The notes under the pieces were generated by a model. It worked only from the letters and a program-made list of their open reading frames with translations. It ran no database searches and was not told where the DNA came from. A stretch of 64,000 bases of DNA, from the NCBI RefSeq assembly GCF_031458095.1, contig NZ_JAVDXU010000001.1:558001-622000 (forward strand). Direction: 5' to 3'. This DNA is from Pelomonas saccharophila_A. GTDB lineage: Bacteria > Pseudomonadota > Gammaproteobacteria > Burkholderiales > Burkholderiaceae_C. The translations under genes and the position numbers were made by a program. Shown here one piece after another: positions 24,089-32,845 of this stretch; positions within the stretch are counted from its first letter, which is position 1; each line of letters starts with the position of its first letter.

Positions 24089-24163
24089 TGGTGGGCGGTG
24101 CAGGGTTCGAACCTGCGACCCCTGCCGTGTGAAGGCAGTGCTCTACCGCTGAGCTAACCGCCC
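24089..24163 (-). tRNA. tRNA-Val(CAC)
   Basis: A 75-nt cloverleaf with acceptor GGGCGGT/ACCGCCC, anticodon stem CTGCC-TTCACAC-GGCAG (anticodon CAC), T-arm CAGG-TTCGAAC-CCTG and encoded CCA. It lies 34 bp after the dnaQ stop on the same strand, so it may be processed from a dnaQ read-through transcript. Confidence 0.92.
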
Positions 24164-24197
24164 TGGAAAAACGGACCCGTTTCCGGGAAGCCCACGA

Positions 24198-24926
24198 TTA
24201 TGCCACGGGTTGGGCGGGCTCCAGCACACGCCACTTGCAGGAACCGCCCGCCGCCTTGTCGAGGTCGGTCAGCAGCTTGGCGTGGGCCGCCATTTCGGCC
24301 TCGCTGGCATGCAGCACCGGCAGCACGAAACGGCTCAGGTCCACGGCCTCGACGGTGGCATGGCTGTCCCCGCCACCGCCGTCGCCATGGTCATCCATGA
24401 GCAGCGCGTCCTGGCCACGCGTCAGGCGGATGTAGACGTCGGCCAGCAGCTCGGCGTCCAGCAGCGCGCCGTGCAGCACGCGCTTGGTGTTGTCGACTTC
24501 CAGGCGACGGCACAGCGCGTCCAGAGAATTGGCCTTGCCGGGGAAGAGGTCGCGCGCCATCAACAGGGTGTCGCGCACGCCGCCGACGTGGTCGGTCAGC
24601 ACGCCACGCTTGAGGCGCTTGAGCTCGGCATTGATGAAGCCGATGTCGAAAGGCGCGTTGTGGATGACCAGCTCGGCACCGGAGAGAAAAGCCAGCAGCT
24701 GATCGACGATCTCGGCGAACTTGGGCTTGTCGGACAGGAAGGCTTCGGTCAGGCCGTGCACCCGCAACGCATCCTCGTGGCTGGCGCGCTCGGGGTTGAT
24801 GTAGAGGTGCAGGTTGTTGCCGGTCAGCTGGCGATTCACCATCTCCACGCAGCCGACTTCGATGATGCGGTCGCCCTTGTCGGCCTCGAGGCCGGTGGTT
24901 TCGGTATCGAAAAAGATCTGTCTCAT
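24198..24926 (-). CDS. dnaQ: DNA polymerase III epsilon subunit (proofreading exonuclease)
   Basis: A 242-residue DEDDh 3'-5' exonuclease that proofreads for the replicative polymerase. Exo I is FFDTETTG (residues 5-12), Exo II is HNAPFD (about residue 96) and Exo III is HGALLDAELLAD (about residue 162), giving all catalytic residues including the histidine. The C-terminal tail (after residue 185) would bind the alpha subunit. ATG 24926 overlaps the lgt stop by 4 bp. Length is normal. Confidence 0.92.
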   Translation of the reverse strand: MRQIFFDTETTGLEADKGDRIIEVGCVEMVNRQLTGNNLHLYINPERASHEDALRVHGLTEAFLSDKPKFAEIVDQLLAFLSGAELVIHNAPFDIGFINAELKRLKRGVLTDHVGGVRDTLLMARDLFPGKANSLDALCRRLEVDNTKRVLHGALLDAELLADVYIRLTRGQDALLMDDHGDGGGGDSHATVEAVDLSRFVLPVLHASEAEMAAHAKLLTDLDKAAGGSCKWRVLEPAQPVA

Positions 24927-25732
24927 GCAGGCCTCTGGTTGCGCTTCGTGGCCCAGGCAAAGAGGGCGGCGCCCACGATCACCATGGGCAGGCTCAGCCA
25001 CTGGCCCTGGCTCCAGTTCAGGGCGCGCAGGCCGAGGAAGTCATCGGGCTCGCGGAAGTATTCGGCGACGAAGCGCAGCACGCCGTAGCCCATCATGAAG
25101 ACGCCCGAGATCTGCCCCGTCGCGCGCGGCTTGCGGGCATAGAACCACAGGATGATGAAGAGCAGCAGGCCCTCGCCGGCCGCCTGGTAGATCTGGGAGG
25201 GATGGCGGGCAATGCCGCCGTCATTGGCCTGCGGAAAGATCATGGCCCAGGGCAGATCGGCCGGCGCCGGTCGGCCCCACAACTCGCCATTGATGAAATT
25301 GCCCAGGCGCACGGCCATGATGCCCGTGGGCACGCAGGGCGCGACCAAGTCGGACACCTCGAGGAAGCTGCGGCCGCGGCGGCGCCCGAACAGATAAAGG
25401 CCCAGCAGCACGCCCAGCAGGCCGCCGTGGAAGGACATGCCGCCATCCCAGACGCGGATGACCTCGCTCAGGTGCTGGACGTAGTAGGCGGGCTTGTAGA
25501 AGAAACAATAGCCCAGCCGCCCGCCCAGCACGACGCCGAGCACGCCGTAGAAGAGCACATCGTCGACATCACGCTTGGTCCAGCCGACGGCCGCGTGCTG
25601 GGGCATGCGCGAACGCAGCGTGGCCAGCCACAGGAAGAGGCCGAAGGCGATCAGATAGGTGATGCCATACCAATGGATGCCCTTGGAGCCGATGTGGATG
25701 GCGATGGGGTCGAACTGAGGATGAACCAGCAT
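24923..25732 (-). CDS. lgt: Prolipoprotein diacylglyceryl transferase
   Basis: A 269-residue inner-membrane enzyme that adds diacylglycerol from phosphatidylglycerol to the lipobox cysteine of prolipoproteins. It has seven hydrophobic segments, IHWYGITYLIAF at the start, GGRLGYCFFY, the HGGLLGVL histidine motif and the Lgt signature VRLGNFINGELWGRPA (about residues 131-146). It is translationally coupled to dnaQ (ATGA overlap). Confidence 0.95.
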   Translation of the reverse strand: MLVHPQFDPIAIHIGSKGIHWYGITYLIAFGLFLWLATLRSRMPQHAAVGWTKRDVDDVLFYGVLGVVLGGRLGYCFFYKPAYYVQHLSEVIRVWDGGMSFHGGLLGVLLGLYLFGRRRGRSFLEVSDLVAPCVPTGIMAVRLGNFINGELWGRPAPADLPWAMIFPQANDGGIARHPSQIYQAAGEGLLLFIILWFYARKPRATGQISGVFMMGYGVLRFVAEYFREPDDFLGLRALNWSQGQWLSLPMVIVGAALFAWATKRNQRPA

Positions 25733-25788
25733 GGCCGATGCAAAGAGAAGCGGCCGGCATCATAGCCAGCGCCCCTCTCCCCACCCGC

Positions 25789-26772
25789 TCAGGCCAGGCC
25801 GGCCAGCAGCTTCTTCGCGTCGTCGACGTTGCGCGGATTGGCGCGCTTGTTCTGCACGAAGCGCTCCAGGGCCGCCTTAGCGCCGGCCTTGTCGCCCTTG
25901 GCGATCAGGGCCTGGCCCAGGCGGTGGTCGATGGGCAGGCGCTCGGCGCCTTCCAGGCTGCGCGCGCGCTCCAAAGACTTGATGGCTTCGTCGGTCTGGC
26001 CTTGCTCCAGGGCGGTGCGACCCAGGCCATAGGGGCCGGCAGCATGCGCCGGGTAGTCGCGCTGCAGCGCCTCGAACACGCCCCGCGCCTTGGCAAAGTT
26101 CTTCTGCTCCATGTGCTCGAAGCCGACTCGGGTCCAGGCGCCGCGCAGTTCGCGCTGCAGGGCATGGTCGTCGCCCGCCTTGACGCCGGTCAACTCGCGC
26201 TCGGCGCTGGTCCAGTCCTTGTCGTTCATGGCCAGCAAGGCGCGCAGCACCTTGGCCTGCTCGGGTTGGCGCGCCTGCACCTCCACGGCCAGCTCCTTGG
26301 CCTTGGCCGTGCTGCCCCCCGCAAAGCCGGGCGCCATCAGATAGAACTGCGTCAGGCCGGTGCGCGCCTCGAAGAGCTGCGGATCGAGTTCGACCGCCTT
26401 GACGAACTGTTCCTTGGTCTTGGTGGCCAGGCCGGGCATCTTGAAGACACTGGCCGTCATCGCCTGCTGGCCGTAGACGCGGCCCAGGGCATAGGCGCAG
26501 CCAGCTGAATTTGCCGATGTGGGGCGTTTGTCCACGCAAGCCTGCAGGGCGGGAATGGCGGCTTCCAGGCGCGCGCCGTCGTTGTCGTCCACGGCGGCCA
26601 GGGCAAGAGCCACGGCGGCCTGGTCGTCATCGCCCTTGGCCTTGGCCGCGCGCACCAGATCGGCCGTCTTGCCGGCATCGAGCCAGCCCTGCCATTGCGG
26701 GTCCTTGAGCAGGTCGGCCTGGGCGGCGCCGGCCAGCAGGGCCAGGGCGAGGGGAAGCAGGCGAAGGGTCAT
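25789..26772 (-). CDS. Secreted TPR protein
   Basis: A 327-residue protein with a signal peptide (MTLRLLPLALALLAGAAQA) and tetratricopeptide-type helical repeats, clearest at KNFAKARGVFEALQRDYPAH and QTDEAIKSLERARSLEGAER near residues 215-290. It probably acts as a periplasmic scaffold; no partner is indicated. A 74-bp gap separates it from the LysR gene on the same strand, and it may be co-transcribed. Confidence 0.75.
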   Translation of the reverse strand: MTLRLLPLALALLAGAAQADLLKDPQWQGWLDAGKTADLVRAAKAKGDDDQAAVALALAAVDDNDGARLEAAIPALQACVDKRPTSANSAGCAYALGRVYGQQAMTASVFKMPGLATKTKEQFVKAVELDPQLFEARTGLTQFYLMAPGFAGGSTAKAKELAVEVQARQPEQAKVLRALLAMNDKDWTSAERELTGVKAGDDHALQRELRGAWTRVGFEHMEQKNFAKARGVFEALQRDYPAHAAGPYGLGRTALEQGQTDEAIKSLERARSLEGAERLPIDHRLGQALIAKGDKAGAKAALERFVQNKRANPRNVDDAKKLLAGLA

Positions 26773-26846
26773 GCGGGGGTCTCCAGAGTGTGAATTCGTT
26801 AACGCTTCGGCAATGCCCAGGACGACACGGGTTTGCACCAATGACT

Positions 26847-27701
26847 TCAGGCATGGGTGCGCACGTGCTCGACGAAGCGGGCGACGACGGGTGGCGCATC
26901 GGCACGCCAGATCAGGCTGGTCTCGACCTGGGGCGCCCCTGGCATGTCGCGGTAGCTGACGCCGGCCCGCTGCAGCCCCTGCAGGCTGGCCGGCACCCAG
27001 GCTACGCCGATGGCCGCCGACACGAGGTTGATGATGGTCTGCATCTGGATGGCCTCCTGGGCCACGCCGGCGCTGCCATGGTGGGCCAGGATCGCGTCGT
27101 ACAGCGACGGCGCCACCTCGCGCGGGAAGATGACCAGGGGCGCGGTCAGGCACTGGGCGTCGCTGGGCGTCTCATCGCTGCTCGGCAAGGCCAGCACCAA
27201 AGGCTCGATGCCGATGGACAGGCGCTGGAAGCCGGCCGGCGCCGCGCCCGGGGTGTGGATGACGAAACCGGCATCGATGCTGCCAGCCTCGAACTCGCGC
27301 AGCTGCACGTCCAGCGTCGCCTCGCGCAGGCTCAGGGCCACCTGGGGACAGGCTTCGCGGAAAGAGCGCAGCCATTGCGGCAGGCCGCCAAAGCCCACCG
27401 TCGACACAAAGGCCAGACGCAGCCGGCCGGCCAGGCCGTCGGCCACCGCCCTCACCTCCGAGGGCAGCGCAGCCGCTTCGGCCAGCAGCTTCTGCGCGCT
27501 GGCCTGCAGGGCCGCGCCGGCCGGCGTCAGCCGCACGCTGCGGCTGCTGCGCTCGAAGAGCTGCACGCCGAGCTGGACCTCGAGCTTGCGCACGGCCTGG
27601 GTCAGCGGCGGTTGGCTCATGTGCAGGCGCTCGGCGGCGCGGCCGAAATGCAGCAGTTCGGCCACGGCGAGGAATTGCTGGAGGGGTCGCAACTCGATCA
27701 T
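26847..27701 (-). CDS. LysR-family transcriptional regulator
   Basis: A 284-residue LysR regulator. The N-terminal winged helix is LRPLQQFLAVAELLHFGRAA, then ERLHMSQPPLTQAVRKLEVQ; the C-terminal effector-binding domain starts near residue 90 (GRLRLAFVSTVGFGGLP). It diverges from ilvD with 91 bp between starts. A perfect T-N11-A box at 27699-27723 covers its own start codon, so it probably represses itself and may control ilvD. The inducer is unknown. Confidence 0.85.
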   Translation of the reverse strand: MIELRPLQQFLAVAELLHFGRAAERLHMSQPPLTQAVRKLEVQLGVQLFERSSRSVRLTPAGAALQASAQKLLAEAAALPSEVRAVADGLAGRLRLAFVSTVGFGGLPQWLRSFREACPQVALSLREATLDVQLREFEAGSIDAGFVIHTPGAAPAGFQRLSIGIEPLVLALPSSDETPSDAQCLTAPLVIFPREVAPSLYDAILAHHGSAGVAQEAIQMQTIINLVSAAIGVAWVPASLQGLQRAGVSYRDMPGAPQVETSLIWRADAPPVVARFVEHVRTHA

Positions 27702-27723
27702 TGATTCACCATGCATATCAATG
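27699..27723. promoter_or_regulatory. LysR-type binding site between the regulator gene and ilvD
   Basis: CATTGAT (27699-27705), N11, ATCAATG (27717-27723): a perfect 7-bp dyad with the T-N11-A arrangement of LysR recognition sites, overlapping the regulator start and lying 70 bp upstream of the ilvD ATG. Confidence 0.7.
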
Positions 27724-27792
27724 CAGAGCAAACAATATATTTGAAAAGCGAACCAGGCCGCGCCAAACTGCCGGCTTCTCCAGGAGACCGCC

Positions 27793-29475
27793 ATGAGCGA
27801 AGCCAACCGCCGCAGCAAGAACATCACCGAGGGCGTCGCCCGTGCGCCCAACCGTTCCATGTACTACGGCATGGGCTACCAGGAGAGCGATTTCGGCAAG
27901 CCCATGATCGGCATCGCCAACGGCCACTCCACCATCACGCCCTGCAACTCCGGCCTGCAAAAGCTCGCCGACGCCGCCGTCATCGGCCTCAAGGCCGCCG
28001 GCGCCAATGCCCAGCTGTTCGGCACGCCGACCATCTCCGACGGCATGGCCATGGGCACCGAAGGCATGAAGTACAGCCTGGTGTCGCGCGAGGTCATCTC
28101 CGACTGCGTGGAGACCTGCGTGGGCGGCCAGTGGCTGGACGGCGTCATGGTCATCGGCGGCTGCGACAAGAACATGCCGGGCGGCATGATGGGCATGCTG
28201 CGCGCCAATGTGCCGGCCATCTACATCTACGGCGGCACCATCAAGCCCGGCCATTACAAGGGCCAGGACCTCAACATCGTCAGCGTCTTCGAGGCCGTGG
28301 GCCAGTTCAGCGCCGGCAAGATGAGCGAGGAAGACTTCTGCCAGATCGAGAAGCGCGCCATCCCCGGCAGCGGCTCCTGCGGCGGCATGTACACGGCCAA
28401 CACCATGAGCTCGGCCTTCGAGGCCCTGGGCATGAGCCTGCCCCACTCGTCCAGCATGTCCAACGTCGAGGACGAGGTGGTCGAGAACGTCAAAAAGGCG
28501 TCGGCCTACCTCGTCGATGCCGTCAAGGCCGACCTGAAGCCGCGCGACATCGTCACCAAGAAGGCCATCGAAAACGCAGTCGCCGTCATCATGGCCACGG
28601 GCGGCTCGACCAACGCGGTGCTGCACTTCCTGGCCATCGCCCACGCGGCCGAGGTGGACTGGACCATCGACGACTTCGAGCGCATGCGCAAGAAGATCCC
28701 GGTGCTGTGCAACCTCAAGCCCAGTGGCAAATACCTGGCCGTGGACTTGCACAAGGCCGGCGGCGTACCCGCCGTCATGAAGGAACTGCTGACAGCCGGC
28801 CTGCTGCATGGCGACTGCATCACCATCACCGGCAAGACGGTGGCCGAGAACCTGGCCGACGTGCCGGCCCTGAGCGCCGACCAGGACGTCATCCAACCCG
28901 TCGCCAAGCCCATCTACGAAGAAGGCCATCTGGCCATCCTGAAGGGCAATCTGAGCCCCGAAGGCTGCGTGGCCAAGATCACCGGCCTGAAGAACCCCGT
29001 CATCACCGGCCCGGCGCGCGTCTTCGACGACGAGCAATCGGCCCTGGCCGCCATCATGGCCAACAGAATTGTGGCCGGCGACGTCATGGTGCTGCGCTAC
29101 CTCGGCCCCAAGGGCGGCCCCGGCATGCCGGAGATGCTGGCCCCTACCGGCGCGTTGATCGGCCAGGGCCTGGGCGAGAGCGTTGGCCTCATCACCGACG
29201 GCCGCTTCTCTGGCGGCACCTGGGGCATGGTCGTCGGCCACGTGGCGCCGGAGGCCTACGAAGGTGGCGTCATCGCCCTGGTGCAGGAAGGCGACTCCAT
29301 CACCATCGATGCCCACCAGTTGCTGCTCAATCTGAACGTCGACGACGCCGAACTGGCCAAGCGCCGTGCGGCCTGGGTCAAGCCGGCGCCGCGCTACACG
29401 CGGGGCGTGCTGGCCAAGTTCGCGAAGAACGCGTCCAGTGCCAGTTCCGGGGCGGTGCTTGACCGATTCGAGTGA
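27793..29475 (+). CDS. ilvD: Dihydroxy-acid dehydratase
   Basis: A 560-residue Fe-S dehydratase converting 2,3-dihydroxy-3-methylbutanoate (or pentanoate) to the 2-keto acid in valine, leucine and isoleucine synthesis. Cluster cysteines are visible in TPCNSGLQ, GGCDKNMPGG (residues about 122-131) and GSGSCGGMYTANTMS. C-terminal motifs GPKGGPGMPEM and ITDGRFSGGTWG match the IlvD/Edd family, and length is typical of IlvD. AGGAG precedes the ATG. Confidence 0.95.
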   Translation: MSEANRRSKNITEGVARAPNRSMYYGMGYQESDFGKPMIGIANGHSTITPCNSGLQKLADAAVIGLKAAGANAQLFGTPTISDGMAMGTEGMKYSLVSREVISDCVETCVGGQWLDGVMVIGGCDKNMPGGMMGMLRANVPAIYIYGGTIKPGHYKGQDLNIVSVFEAVGQFSAGKMSEEDFCQIEKRAIPGSGSCGGMYTANTMSSAFEALGMSLPHSSSMSNVEDEVVENVKKASAYLVDAVKADLKPRDIVTKKAIENAVAVIMATGGSTNAVLHFLAIAHAAEVDWTIDDFERMRKKIPVLCNLKPSGKYLAVDLHKAGGVPAVMKELLTAGLLHGDCITITGKTVAENLADVPALSADQDVIQPVAKPIYEEGHLAILKGNLSPEGCVAKITGLKNPVITGPARVFDDEQSALAAIMANRIVAGDVMVLRYLGPKGGPGMPEMLAPTGALIGQGLGESVGLITDGRFSGGTWGMVVGHVAPEAYEGGVIALVQEGDSITIDAHQLLLNLNVDDAELAKRRAAWVKPAPRYTRGVLAKFAKNASSASSGAVLDRFE

Positions 29476-29557
29476 GTGGGCACGCCGGGCTTCAAGCCGG
29501 CGTCACAACTCGAAATGAATCGCCGTCAACGATCCGAGAAGCGGGGGCGTTAGCGCG

Positions 29558-29818
29558 TCACCGCTTTTTCTTTGTTCCCGGCTTGACCTGCCCCAGTCCC
29601 TCCATGAGCTGCTGGCGGCGGGCTTCCTTCTTGGCCTCCAGGGAATTCATGGCGCCGCGTTGCGTGAGGCCGCTGGAATCCGCCCACCACCACCAGATCA
29701 CGGCGAGCAAAAAGGGCGACAGCACGATGGCCCAGGCCCAGAAATCGTCCTTGTGGAACTGCACCCAGCCGCCCGCGCGCAGCACGATGAAGAGCACACC
29801 CAACAACACGAATGCCAT
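29558..29818 (-). CDS. Small Trp-rich membrane protein (TIGR04438 type)
   Basis: An 86-residue protein with two N-terminal hydrophobic segments (MAFVLLGVLFIVLR; WAIVLSPFLLAVIWWWWADS) and a charged, lysine-rich C-terminus (KKEARRQQLMEGLG … KKKR). It matches the small Trp-rich family common in Burkholderiales, function unknown. AAGGAGATGCC places a good ribosome-binding site before the ATG at 29818. It diverges from the cytochrome gene with 59 bp between starts. Confidence 0.8.
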   Translation of the reverse strand: MAFVLLGVLFIVLRAGGWVQFHKDDFWAWAIVLSPFLLAVIWWWWADSSGLTQRGAMNSLEAKKEARRQQLMEGLGQVKPGTKKKR

Positions 29819-29877
29819 GCGGCATCTCCTTCAGGTATCTTTGCACCCACTGTAGTCCAACGCCCCGAAAGGTTCGC

Positions 29878-30180
29878 ATGAAGAAAGCCCTGATCCTCAG
29901 CTTCGCCCTCGTCATCGCCCCCGCCGCCTTCGCCAACCAGGAACTGGCGCAGAAGAAGAACTGCATGGCCTGCCATGCCCTGGACAAGAAGCTCGTCGGC
30001 CCCGCCTACAAGGACGTGGCCGCCAAGTACGCCAAGGACAAGGACGCCTACAAGAAGCTCGCCGACAAGATCGTCAAGGGTGGCTCCGGCGTCTGGGGCC
30101 CCGTGCCCATGCCGGCCAACACCCAGGTCAGCCCGGCCGAGGCCGAGACGCTGGCCAAGTGGGTGTTGACGGTCAAGTAA
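29878..30180 (+). CDS. Cytochrome c, class I (c551/c552 type)
   Basis: A 100-residue periplasmic monoheme cytochrome. The signal peptide is MKKALILSFALVIAPAAFA; the heme site is CMACH (about residues 31-35); the distal methionine ligand is in GPVPMPANTQVS. An N-terminal pair of lysine-rich helices and a C-terminal ETLAKWVLTVK helix match small electron-shuttle cytochromes donating to terminal oxidases. A terminator-like hairpin follows. Confidence 0.9.
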   Translation: MKKALILSFALVIAPAAFANQELAQKKNCMACHALDKKLVGPAYKDVAAKYAKDKDAYKKLADKIVKGGSGVWGPVPMPANTQVSPAEAETLAKWVLTVK

Positions 30181-30198
30181 GGCCGTCGCCCCATCGAG

Positions 30199-30221
30199 AA
30201 CAGGCCCTGCGGGGCCTGTTT
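30199..30221 (+). terminator. Terminator-like hairpin after the cytochrome gene
   Basis: AACAGGCCC-TGCG-GGGCCTGTT with a short T run, 19 bp after the stop. Confidence 0.5.
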
Positions 30222-30344
30222 GCATTTGAGGCGCGCATCCCTAGAACTTCGTTTCAGCCCATGGCCGGCTTCACAGGGCAGTCATGGCGGTTTCCAAGAA
30301 TCCGCCGCGCGCAGGCCTTCTGCGCGCCTTTGACGGCGCCGCCC

Positions 30345-31715
30345 ATGACCCACACCCCGAAACTCGCCGCCCTCGCGGCGACCCTTGCCGCCCTGACTGC
30401 CGGTGGCACCGTGCAGGCCGCCTCGGCCACGCTGGAAGGCTGGGCCCTGATGCCGGCCAATACCTTCGCCGAAGGCCCGACGACCGGCCAGTTCGCCACC
30501 GGCGCCGGCGGCAACCCGCTGCCGCTGCTGGACAAGCAGTCGGTGCAAGGCTTCTCCGCCGTGCTGGCCGGCCCCAAGGCAGGCACCTACCTCTTCATGC
30601 CCGACAACGGCTTCGGCGCCAAGGAAAACTCGGCGGACGCACTGCTGCGCATGTATGCCGTCACGCCGAACTTCAAGACAGCCGCCGGCGGCACCGGTAC
30701 GGTATCGGCCGCCAACTTCACGACCGGCGCCGCCATGTCCGGCTTTACGGCCGGCAGCTACATGGGTCTGTCCGACCCCAACAATCTGCTGTCCATCAAG
30801 ATCCAGGCCGACTACAGCCGCTACTACAACAGCGCGGCCAACCCGCTGGTCGATGCCAGCATTCGCTCCAACCGCCAGCTGACCGGCGCCGACCTCGACA
30901 TCGAATCGGTGCGCAAGGACAAGAACGGCAACCTCTGGTTCGGCGACGAGTTCGGCCCCTACCTGGTCAAGACCAATGCCCAGGGTGTGGTGCAGCGCCG
31001 CGAGATCGGCATGCTCGGTGTGCTGTCGCCGCAGAACGAGGCCGTCATCAACGGCAGCGCCAGCGCGACGCTGGGCCGCTCCAACGGCTTCGAGGGCATG
31101 ACCATCAACCCCAATGGCGACCGCCTCTACACGCTGCTGGAAGGCACGGTCACGGGCGACCCGGCCAAGACGCTGCGCATCAACGCCTTCGACGTCAACA
31201 CGGAGAGCTACACGGGCCAGCAGTGGAACTACAAGCTCGATGCCGCCGGCACCAATATCGGCGACATGACGGCCATCAACGACCACGAGTTCCTCATCAT
31301 CGAGCGCAATGGCGCCACGGCGACGGGCGGCGGCACACCTTTCAAGAAGATCTTCCGCATCGACCTGAACCACGTCGACGGCAGCGGCAACGTCATCAAG
31401 AGCGAGGTCGTCGACCTGATGAACATCGCCGATCCGCATGATCTCAACGGCGATGGCAGCGCCGCCTTCACCTTCCCATTCACGACCATCGAGAGTGTGC
31501 TGATCCTGGACGCTCACACCCTGCTGGTGGCCAACGACAACAACTACCCCGGCACCGGCGGCCGCAACCTCGGCTCGGACAACACCGAGTTCCTGAAGAT
31601 CCATCTGGACCAGGCGCTGAATGTGTCGGCGGTGCCTGAGCCGGGCAGCTATGCCCTGCTGCTGGGAGGGCTGGGCCTGATCGGCTTCAAGCTGCGCAAC
31701 CGCCAGCGCGTCTGA
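30345..31715 (+). CDS. Esterase-like (phytase-fold) PEP-CTERM protein
   Basis: A 456-residue exported protein. A signal peptide ends near VQAAS (residue 25). The body resembles esterase-like/phytase-like beta-propeller proteins: FSAVLAGPKAGTYLFMPDNG, LDIESVRKDKNGNLWFGDEF and ANDNNYPGTGGR are typical. The C-terminus VPEPGSYALLLGGLGLIGF plus RNRQR is a PEP-CTERM sorting tail, cleaved by an exosortase at the inner membrane. The start MTHTPK at 30345 is chosen because the signal peptide begins there. Its last 29 bp overlap the convergent gene. Confidence 0.8.
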   Translation: MTHTPKLAALAATLAALTAGGTVQAASATLEGWALMPANTFAEGPTTGQFATGAGGNPLPLLDKQSVQGFSAVLAGPKAGTYLFMPDNGFGAKENSADALLRMYAVTPNFKTAAGGTGTVSAANFTTGAAMSGFTAGSYMGLSDPNNLLSIKIQADYSRYYNSAANPLVDASIRSNRQLTGADLDIESVRKDKNGNLWFGDEFGPYLVKTNAQGVVQRREIGMLGVLSPQNEAVINGSASATLGRSNGFEGMTINPNGDRLYTLLEGTVTGDPAKTLRINAFDVNTESYTGQQWNYKLDAAGTNIGDMTAINDHEFLIIERNGATATGGGTPFKKIFRIDLNHVDGSGNVIKSEVVDLMNIADPHDLNGDGSAAFTFPFTTIESVLILDAHTLLVANDNNYPGTGGRNLGSDNTEFLKIHLDQALNVSAVPEPGSYALLLGGLGLIGFKLRNRQRV

Positions 31716-32565
31716 AGCGCCGGCGCCGCACCCAGATCGTCAACCCGAGGCCGGCCAGCAGCAACCAGGCGCTGGCCGGTTCCGGCACGGGTTGGGCGTA
31801 GTCATGCCCGCTGAGCGTCTGCAGCACGACGTTCGGCGCATCCGGTTGGGCATAGACATGGGCCGTGTGGAAGTAGTCCGACACGATGAACTTGACCGGG
31901 TTGGCGCTGCTCAGCCCGAAGATGCTCACCCCGCCCGAGGCCGTCAGTGAATATTCGATGGAGTAGCTGGTGCCGACCTTCGCCATGAAGCTGCCATGCG
32001 TCGTCGACGTCACCAGGCCATTGCCAGGATCGTTGTAGCTCAGGGTCAATTTGTTGGACTGGCCGCCGTTGGTAAATATCTCGGCCACCTTGAAGTCTGC
32101 AAAGGCCCGGCCGTTGCCCATGACGTCCAGGTCGAAACTCAGCTGCGTGAGCGCGCCGACCGGCAGCAAGCCTGACGTGACGGTGAAGTAGTCCTGCCCG
32201 TTCAGCTTGGCCTCCGCATAGATGCCCAACCCAGGATCGGAGCGCGGCGGGATCCCCTTGAGCTCGGCATCGACATAGGCGGACAGCACCCCATCGCTGC
32301 CGTCCATCCTGGCGTTGGCCATGCGCCCATAGATGATCTGCGGCGGGCTCTGGCTGCTGTTGAACGACTGCTGGAAGAACAAGGTCTGCGGCGGCTCCGC
32401 CTCGTCGTGGAAGGTGAAGACCTTGTCCGGCAACAGCCCGCTCGTCTGGAAGCTGCTGCCGCCATTGATATGCAATCGCCCGGTGACCGCTGCCTGGCTG
32501 GAAACCGCGGCGCTCGCGGCGAGCAGCAGCCATGCAAGGCGAGAAACGCGAGCGGGGAAGGTCAT
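31687..32565 (-). CDS. PEP-CTERM protein of unknown function
   Basis: A 292-residue exported protein: signal peptide ending near SSQAAV (residue 26), a beta-rich body with no recognised domain (FQTSGLLPDKVFTFHDEAEP; LTLSYNDPGNGLVTSTTHGS) and a PEP-CTERM tail, VPEPASAWLLLAGLGLTIWV followed by RRRR. It is likely an extracellular or surface component sorted by exosortase. It is convergent with, and overlaps, the phytase-like PEP-CTERM gene by 29 bp. Confidence 0.75.
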   Translation of the reverse strand: MTFPARVSRLAWLLLAASAAVSSQAAVTGRLHINGGSSFQTSGLLPDKVFTFHDEAEPPQTLFFQQSFNSSQSPPQIIYGRMANARMDGSDGVLSAYVDAELKGIPPRSDPGLGIYAEAKLNGQDYFTVTSGLLPVGALTQLSFDLDVMGNGRAFADFKVAEIFTNGGQSNKLTLSYNDPGNGLVTSTTHGSFMAKVGTSYSIEYSLTASGGVSIFGLSSANPVKFIVSDYFHTAHVYAQPDAPNVVLQTLSGHDYAQPVPEPASAWLLLAGLGLTIWVRRRRFRRAGGCAA

Positions 32566-32639
32566 GGCGTGAACTCCGGCTGTGGCCACGCCATGAAAGC
32601 GAAAAGGGATGGGCCGGGCCATCCCCTGTTTGGCAATGA

Positions 32640-32663
32640 AAAGAGGCCCCACAGGGTCTCTTT
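32640..32663 (-). terminator. Terminator-like hairpin downstream of acs
   Basis: On the minus strand AAAGAGACCC-TGTG-GGGCCTCTTT followed by TCATT. It lies after the acs 3'-end remnant and would stop transcription from acs. Confidence 0.45.
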
Positions 32664-32711
32664 CAGTACTCGTCCCTCGCTTTGTGGAGGGGCACCCACC
32701 GCCTTGCGGGG

Positions 32712-32750
32712 TCAGTAAGCCTGGCCCAGCTGTTCCAGGATGGTTGGGTT
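32712..32750 (-). pseudogene. Duplicate of the acs 3' end
   Basis: Twelve codons and a stop read NPTILEQLGQAY, matching the end of acs (NPAILEQLGQAY) about 100 bp away on the same strand. Many third positions differ, so the copy is old. No upstream coding remains. Confidence 0.6.
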
Positions 32751-32845
32751 GTGGTGATCACTCACGTGGCGAGCCACATGAGTGCTCCCCAAATCCCGCT
32801 GTCGGCTGCGCCTCCCCGCGCTGTCGCGCGGCTTGAGCAAACGGG

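Noticed and set aside
27718..29316. Very long antisense open frames opposite ilvD and other core genes (also opposite acs, fumC and paoC)
   Set aside because: They mirror strong GC-rich codon use of the true genes on the other strand and encode no recognisable protein.
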